A stretch of 64,000 bases of DNA from the NCBI RefSeq assembly GCF_947499945.1, contig NZ_CANMQD010000003.1, positions 1-64,000 on the forward strand, written 5' to 3'. The DNA is from an uncultured Sulfitobacter sp. GTDB lineage: Bacteria > Pseudomonadota > Alphaproteobacteria > Rhodobacterales > Rhodobacteraceae. The notes under the pieces were generated by a model. The model was not told the DNA's origin. It saw only the letters and a program-made list of their open reading frames with translations, and did not search any database. The translations under genes were made by a program, and so were the position numbers. Positions 58,351-64,000 of the stretch are shown here, one piece after another; position 1 is the first letter of the stretch, and the number at the start of each line of letters is the position of its first letter.

Positions 58351-60066
58351 TTATTCCGCAGGAAGGCCTGATGGAATACCGTTGCCTGTTGCACCTTCGA
58401 TGTTGTCGAAGGTCGTGGGCACGCCCGCCTTCTCGCGGCGGGTGTCGTTGTAAATCGCCTTGAGTAAGGCTACCGCCATAAGCGCCATCACAACAGAGAA
58501 GGGCAGCGCGCCGATCACCATCGCGGTCTGGATCGCAGATGTGCCGCCCGAGATCAGCAGACCAGCAACGACCAGTGCAAGCGCTGCACCCCAGAACAGG
58601 ATGTGTGGACGTGCCTTTGGCCCTTCGTCACCCGCAGCATTGATTGTGTTCACAATCAGCACAGCAGAGTCAGCGGAGGTCACAAGGAAGGTCAGCAGCA
58701 ACACAACAATCAACAAAGCAAAGCCGTAAGACAGGACCTCTGAGATCGGTGAGAGCATAAACTCGGTCATGGCAAAGATCTTGTCGCCGTTTGCAGCGTC
58801 ATAGATAACGCCGTTTGCGCCGCCGTTCAGCTCCAAATCGATTGCCGTGCCTCCAGCCCAAGCGAACCAGACAAAGCACATCAAAGCAGGCACAATCAGC
58901 GCACCCAGCACGAATTCGCGGATCGTCCTACCACGCGAAATACGCGCAAGGAACAAGCCGACGAAGGGCGCGAATGCAATCCACCAAGCCCAATAGAACA
59001 CAGGCCACCAACCCTGCCACTGTGCCAGAAGGAACGCTTCGGAACCCTCTACACCGTCTGATTTGAAGACGTTAACGCTCATACCTGGAAGGGCGATGAT
59101 ATAGTCCCACAAGCCGATAAACATCGCATTGAAACCGAACCATGTGGCACCAAAGATGATGAAAAAGCCGAGCAGGATGATCGACAGAACCATGTTGATG
59201 TTGGACAGCCATTTGATCCCTTTGCCAACGCCAGACAGCGCGGAAAGTGTCGAGAGGCCCATGATCACCAGCAATGCGATGACGATCCCGGCTGTGGACG
59301 CACCACCTTCCGCGTTCATCAGGCCGCCAATGCCGATACGGGTCAGACCCGCAACGAATTGGTCAACACCAAAGCCGAGGGTTTGCGCAACACCGAGGAT
59401 CGTAGCCACAACGGCAACAACATCAATCACGTGACCAAGTGTCCCTGCAAGCGCCTTGCCAAACAGAGGGGTCAGGCCAGAGCGGATGGTCAGGGGAAGT
59501 CCTCGGCGGTAGCTGAAGAATGCCAGTGACAAGCCACAAATTGCGTAACAGGCCCATGCGCTGAAACCCCAATGCAAGAAGGACCATTGATAGGCGTTGC
59601 GGATGTTATCCTCGGTCTTGCCTGTGGCCAGCCCCATGATGGTCTGCGGGTTCGAGCCAAAGTGCGAGACAGGCTCGGCCACGGCCCAAGTCAGCATACC
59701 GACACCGATACCAGCGCCAAACATCATCGAGAACCATGAGAAATTGTTGAACTCGGGTTTTTCGCCTTCAAGCCCCAGGTTTAGACGTCCTGCAGCGGGC
59801 CAGAGCGCGAGAATGATACATACAACCACAAAGAATGCGACGACCCAGATGTACCAGGATGCGAAGACATCCAGAATGACCGCATTCATACTGTTTAGCA
59901 CGATTCCGGATTGAACCGGCCAGAAAATCGCCCAAACGACGATGATTGAAATGATTATTTTAGCAGGCACGGCAACTGACGTAGCAAAGCCGTTGTAGAA
60001 TCCTCCCGTGGTCGTATTGATGTCAAGTTCGGTCAGCGGGGGGCTGATCTTATTTTCGTCTGACAT
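58351..60066 (-). CDS. BCCT family (betaine/carnitine/choline-type) transporter
   Basis: FNNFSWFSMMFGAGIGVGMLTWAVAEPVSHF, QWSFLHWGFSAWACYAICGLSLAFFSYRRGLPL, WQGWWPVFYWAWWIAFAPFVGLFLARISRGRTIREF. Confidence 0.95.
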   Translation of the reverse strand: MSDENKISPPLTELDINTTTGGFYNGFATSVAVPAKIIISIIVVWAIFWPVQSGIVLNSMNAVILDVFASWYIWVVAFFVVVCIILALWPAAGRLNLGLEGEKPEFNNFSWFSMMFGAGIGVGMLTWAVAEPVSHFGSNPQTIMGLATGKTEDNIRNAYQWSFLHWGFSAWACYAICGLSLAFFSYRRGLPLTIRSGLTPLFGKALAGTLGHVIDVVAVVATILGVAQTLGFGVDQFVAGLTRIGIGGLMNAEGGASTAGIVIALLVIMGLSTLSALSGVGKGIKWLSNINMVLSIILLGFFIIFGATWFGFNAMFIGLWDYIIALPGMSVNVFKSDGVEGSEAFLLAQWQGWWPVFYWAWWIAFAPFVGLFLARISRGRTIREFVLGALIVPALMCFVWFAWAGGTAIDLELNGGANGVIYDAANGDKIFAMTEFMLSPISEVLSYGFALLIVVLLLTFLVTSADSAVLIVNTINAAGDEGPKARPHILFWGAALALVVAGLLISGGTSAIQTAMVIGALPFSVVMALMAVALLKAIYNDTRREKAGVPTTFDNIEGATGNGIPSGLPAE

Positions 60067-60411
60067 GTCCATCCTCCTTTGGTTGGTTGGTGAGTAGTCT
60101 GCCTTCAATCAGTGTCTAAAGGGAACCGTTTTATCCGCACATCAACACTGTCGCTAGGCAATTTCTTCTAAGTGTCTAAACTTCAAAGTCTTTTAGCTTA
60201 TCGCGGTTTCCCCTTGGTGACCGCACGGGCGATAGAGAGACATAGCCGGATAGGTATGAGCCCTTTTACAGTTGCAGGTTTATCGACCCTATTTGACGCG
60301 TTTACTGTTGATTGCGCCGCTTTTGGTAGGGTATTCACTGGCCGCTAAGATGTGGCCTTCGCACTGTTGGCTAACCAGTAATTTTGATTCTTCACCCGTG
60401 ATACCCGCCTG

Positions 60412-61374
60412 CTATTCTGCCAGATGACAGGCCACGCGGGTCTGACCCAAGTCCCTCATCACGGGCCGCTCTGCTTTGCAAATATCTGCCGCAATGGGGC
60501 AGCGCGGATGAAAGGCACAGCCTGCGGGCGGATTGATTGGATCGGGGATTTCGCCTTCGGGAAGGACCGCCTCGCGCCCGAAGCCGTCCATGCGCGGTGC
60601 CGCTTCGAGCAACATTTTGGTATAGGGGTGTTTGGTATTGGCAAACAGGTCTTCGGGGCTGGCTTCTTCGACCAAACGGCCGAGGTAGAGCACACCAATG
60701 CGGTCGGCCATATGCTGCACCACGGTCAAATCGTGACTGATGAGCACGTACGTCAGGCCGAAATTATCCTTGAGATCACTCATCAAATTGAGGACCTGCG
60801 CCTGTACGGATACATCAAGCGCTGATGTCGGCTCATCGCAGACGATCAGCTTTGGCTCTGACGACAGCGCACGCGCGATACAAATCCGCTGACGCTGGCC
60901 ACCGGAAAACTCATGCGGAAACTTACCCGCGTCCAGCGCGGACAGGCCAACCTGTTCAAGCAGCTTTTCTGCCAATCCAGTCGCGTCACCGCCCCGTGCG
61001 ACTACAGGCTCGACGATAATGTCGCGCACACGCCAGCGCGGGTTGAGCGAGGCAAAGGGGTCTTGGAAGATCATCTGGATGTCTGAGCGGATCAAATCGA
61101 TTTTGGCTGCGTCCTTTTCGGAGGCGAGGTTGATGCCGTTGATCTCGACAGTGCCGGAAGTGGGCTTGAGCAATCCGACCAGCATTCGCCCGATCGTTGA
61201 TTTGCCGGACCCGCTTTCGCCAACCAGCGCATAGGTGCTGCGCTCTGCAACTTCAAAATCAACTTCCGAGACCGCAGTCAGAAGGGATTTGCCACGCCGT
61301 TCCAGCACGCGGTTTAACCACGGCTTGGATACGTCAAAGACGCGGGTAAGGTTTTTTACGGAAATCAGCGACAT
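60412..61374 (-). CDS. Oligopeptide/dipeptide ABC transporter ATP-binding protein (DppF/OppF-like)
   Basis: GESGSGKSTIGRMLVGLLKPTSG, FSGGQRQRICIARALSSEPKLIVCDEPTSALD, GCAFHPRCPIA. Confidence 0.93.
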   Translation of the reverse strand: MSLISVKNLTRVFDVSKPWLNRVLERRGKSLLTAVSEVDFEVAERSTYALVGESGSGKSTIGRMLVGLLKPTSGTVEINGINLASEKDAAKIDLIRSDIQMIFQDPFASLNPRWRVRDIIVEPVVARGGDATGLAEKLLEQVGLSALDAGKFPHEFSGGQRQRICIARALSSEPKLIVCDEPTSALDVSVQAQVLNLMSDLKDNFGLTYVLISHDLTVVQHMADRIGVLYLGRLVEEASPEDLFANTKHPYTKMLLEAAPRMDGFGREAVLPEGEIPDPINPPAGCAFHPRCPIAADICKAERPVMRDLGQTRVACHLAE

Positions 61375-62348
61375 CAGGAGACTTTCTCCGCAGTAATTGG
61401 AAACCAGCACGCGGCGGCGCCATCAACGATCTGCGGGCTGGGAGCTGCGCGGCATTTATCTTGAGCAAAGGTGCAGCGGGGGTGAAACGGGCAACCCTCA
61501 GGTACTTTGTTCAGCCGCGGCATGGCCCCTTCAATCTGATGCAACCGCGCCTTGCCTGCAGAGGCGAGGGGGGTCGAAGCCATCAGGCCAAATGTGTAAG
61601 GGTGGCGCGGGGCGGTGAGGACATCGCGCACAGAGCCCAACTCGGCCAGCCGACCTGCATACATAACGGCCACACGGTCCGCTGCTTCGGCAATCACGCC
61701 CATGTCATGGGTGATCAGCATAACTGCTGTGCCACGCTCACGGCAAAGACGTTTGAGCAATGCGATGATCTGCGCCTGAACAGAAACATCAAGCGCGGTT
61801 GTCGGCTCGTCTGCGATAATAAGCGAAGGCTCGGCGCACAGCGCAAGTGCGATCACAACCCGCTGGCGCATGCCGCCGCTGAATTCATGAGGATAGCTGT
61901 CAATGCGCTCAGCAGCACCGGGAATACCCACTTCTTCAAGCGCTTCAATTGACCGCTTACGCGCCTGCGCGCGGGTGATGTCGAGGTGCGTGAGCATCGT
62001 TTCGGTGATCTGATCGCCGATGCTCAAAAGCGGGTTGAGGGACGTGAGGGGGTCTTGAAATACCATTCCGATCTGCTTGCCGCGCAGGCGGCGCATTTCT
62101 TCACCCTTGAGTGCGTCGATACGTTTCCCGTTGAGCCAGATTTCACCAGCCGCGATGTGTGCAGGTGCCGTGAGCAGGCCAATTACGGCATTCCCCGCCA
62201 TTGATTTACCCGCACCGCTCTCGCCCACAACGCCCAAAATTTCACCCGCGCGTATGTCATAACTGACGCCGTCCACAGGTTTCACAATGCCCGCACGCGT
62301 AGGGATTTCGACGGACAATCCCCTGATCGACAAAACAACATCGGACAT
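61374..62348 (-). CDS. Oligopeptide/dipeptide ABC transporter ATP-binding protein (DppD/OppD-like)
   Basis: GESGAGKSMAGNAVIGLL, FSGGMRQRVVIALALCAEPSLIIADEPTTALD; ATGA overlap with the next gene. Confidence 0.93.
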   Translation of the reverse strand: MSDVVLSIRGLSVEIPTRAGIVKPVDGVSYDIRAGEILGVVGESGAGKSMAGNAVIGLLTAPAHIAAGEIWLNGKRIDALKGEEMRRLRGKQIGMVFQDPLTSLNPLLSIGDQITETMLTHLDITRAQARKRSIEALEEVGIPGAAERIDSYPHEFSGGMRQRVVIALALCAEPSLIIADEPTTALDVSVQAQIIALLKRLCRERGTAVMLITHDMGVIAEAADRVAVMYAGRLAELGSVRDVLTAPRHPYTFGLMASTPLASAGKARLHQIEGAMPRLNKVPEGCPFHPRCTFAQDKCRAAPSPQIVDGAAACWFPITAEKVS

Positions 62349-63292
62349 CAGCGTAACCTCGGGTTCAGGGCATCGCGCAGCCAGTCGCCTAGCAAATTAA
62401 CGCTGAGCGCGAGGGTGAGGAGCGTGACGGCAGGGAAGAGCAGGATCCACCATTCACCAGAGAAGAGGAACCCTTGCCCAATGCGGATCAGTGTGCCGAG
62501 CGACGGTTGCGTGGCGGGGGCGCCCACGCCCAGAAAGCTCAAAGTGGCCTCAGCGATGATCGCCAGCGCCAACGAGATCGTCGCGATGACAAGCACAGGA
62601 GAGAGCACGTTGGGCAGGATATGACGCAGCATGATCGAAAAAGGAGTGCGGCCAATCAGACGGGCCGCCTCGACATACTCCTTGCGCTTTTCCACCATCG
62701 TAGCCCCGCGCACCACACGCGCAAACTGCACCCAATCGCTCAGACCGATGGCGAGGATCAGGACCCAGATCGCCATCTGGTCGCGGTACTCAACAGGGGT
62801 AATCCCCTTTGCTACGCCGAAAATCAGCATCGCGATCAGGATGGAAGGGAATGTCAACTGGACGTCCGCTGTGCGCATGATGATGGTTTCGGTCCAACCG
62901 CCGACATAGCCAGAGACCAGACCCAAAGTAATGCCAATGACCATGGCAAGCAGCACAGCCGCCACACCGACAAAAAGCGAAACGCGCATGCCGTAAAGGA
63001 TGGTCGAGAACAGATCGCGCCCTTGGTCATCTGTGCCAAGCAGGAAGCTCTCGCCAGTAAATGCGTTTGGCGTCATGGGCGCGGTAAACCCGTTCATAAG
63101 GTTCAGGGATGCTGGATCAAACGGGTTTGTCGGCGCGAGGAGAGGCGCAAAAACCGCTGAGAGCACCAGCGTCATAAAGACAATGGTTGATACAATCGCC
63201 ACAGGCGACTTCTTGAACATGTAAAACACGTCACTGTCGAGAAATACGCGCAGGCGCGATTGCTCAACCACTTTTGGCGTTGCGTCAGTCAT
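62348..63292 (-). CDS. ABC transporter permease (DppC/OppC-like)
   Basis: LLGTDDQGRDLFSTILYGMRVSLFVG; EYVEAARLIGRTPFSIMLRHILPNVLSPVLV. Confidence 0.93.
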   Translation of the reverse strand: MTDATPKVVEQSRLRVFLDSDVFYMFKKSPVAIVSTIVFMTLVLSAVFAPLLAPTNPFDPASLNLMNGFTAPMTPNAFTGESFLLGTDDQGRDLFSTILYGMRVSLFVGVAAVLLAMVIGITLGLVSGYVGGWTETIIMRTADVQLTFPSILIAMLIFGVAKGITPVEYRDQMAIWVLILAIGLSDWVQFARVVRGATMVEKRKEYVEAARLIGRTPFSIMLRHILPNVLSPVLVIATISLALAIIAEATLSFLGVGAPATQPSLGTLIRIGQGFLFSGEWWILLFPAVTLLTLALSVNLLGDWLRDALNPRLR

Positions 63293-64000
63293 CAGTGTCC
63301 TCCCGCGCGGTCAGCCCGCAGCCGTGGATCAATAAAGAAGTAAAGGATGTCCACGATCAGGTTGATCGCCACAAACATCACGGAAATCAGCATCAAATAG
63401 GCCGCCATCACTGGGATATCGACGAACTGGACTGCGTTGATGAACAGCAGCCCGACACCGGGCCATTGGAATACAGTCTCGGTAATGATCGCAAAGGCGA
63501 TGATCGAGCCGAGTTGCAGGCCGATGACGGTAATCACAGGCACCATCGTATTCTTGAGCGCGTGGCGAAAGTTGATTGCCCGTTCGCGCAGACCGCGGGC
63601 GCGGGCGAAGCGGATGTAATCCTGCCGCAACACCTCCAGCATCTCTGAGCGTACCAGCCGCATGATCAGCGTCATTTGGTAGAGGCCAAGAGTGATAGAT
63701 GGCAGAATAAGCGCTTTAAGCCCCGAGGAAGTGAGCAACCCTGTTGACCAATTGCCGATTTGCACGGTCTCCCCCCTCCCGAAACTGGGCAGCCACCCCA
63801 GCTCTACCGAGAAGACATAGATCAGTAAAATACCGATCAGGAATGTGGGCAGGGACACCCCGATCAGGGAGGCTGACATGATTAAATTGGCAAAGAAACC
63901 ATCGCGCCTGATCGCGGTGAAAACGCCAAGGGCGATACCGAGTGTAATGGCGAGGATGCCTGAAACCGCCGCCAGCTCAAGCGTTGCAGGTGCACGCTCC
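63292..64000 (-). CDS. ABC transporter permease (DppB/OppB-like), truncated by window edge
   Basis: IRFARARGLRERAINFRHALKNTMVPVITVIGLQLGSIIAFAIITETVFQWPG; frame stays open to the window end. Confidence 0.9.
   Translation of the reverse strand, partial: ERAPATLELAAVSGILAITLGIALGVFTAIRRDGFFANLIMSASLIGVSLPTFLIGILLIYVFSVELGWLPSFGRGETVQIGNWSTGLLTSSGLKALILPSITLGLYQMTLIMRLVRSEMLEVLRQDYIRFARARGLRERAINFRHALKNTMVPVITVIGLQLGSIIAFAIITETVFQWPGVGLLFINAVQFVDIPVMAAYLMLISVMFVAINLIVDILYFFIDPRLRADRAGGH

Overview
This 64 kb window looks like ordinary, gene-dense chromosome from a marine Rhodobacteraceae (Roseobacter-group) alphaproteobacterium. The clues are sarcosine oxidase soxBDAG, a DddP-type DMSP lyase, split ccm genes and the protein family content. 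Recognisable blocks: a decayed tyrosine integrase next to dusA; a TSUP permease coupled to a possible Fe/2OG oxygenase; ruvX-ccmI; soxBDAG; sodB; LOG; an Atm1-type ABC exporter; an RND efflux pair; yfgM-bamB-der; serS; yajC-secDF; ccmABCDG; acnA; fliG; purB; a metC-like gene; dddP with a divergent DUF3445 gene; glnB-glnA; tRNA-Leu(UAG); a BCCT transporter; and a dipeptide/oligopeptide ABC operon running off the right edge. I saw no CRISPR array, intact prophage or complete mobile element, and no clear novel multi-gene system. The most interesting leads are: (a) an integrase pseudogene with two in-frame TAG codons and a lost C-terminus at the dusA integration hotspot; (b) a 53-aa secreted Cys-rich gene missing from the ORF track that shares a CxxGxxYDxxxKxC motif with the neighbouring TPR protein; (c) a small membrane ORF antisense inside the sox operon; (d) competing inverted repeats in the sox leader; (e) an apparent frameshift at an A6 tract; (f) a Hint-like protein without the usual nucleophile; and (g) dddP divergent from a DUF3445 gene. 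Family calls come from recalled motifs, not database searches.
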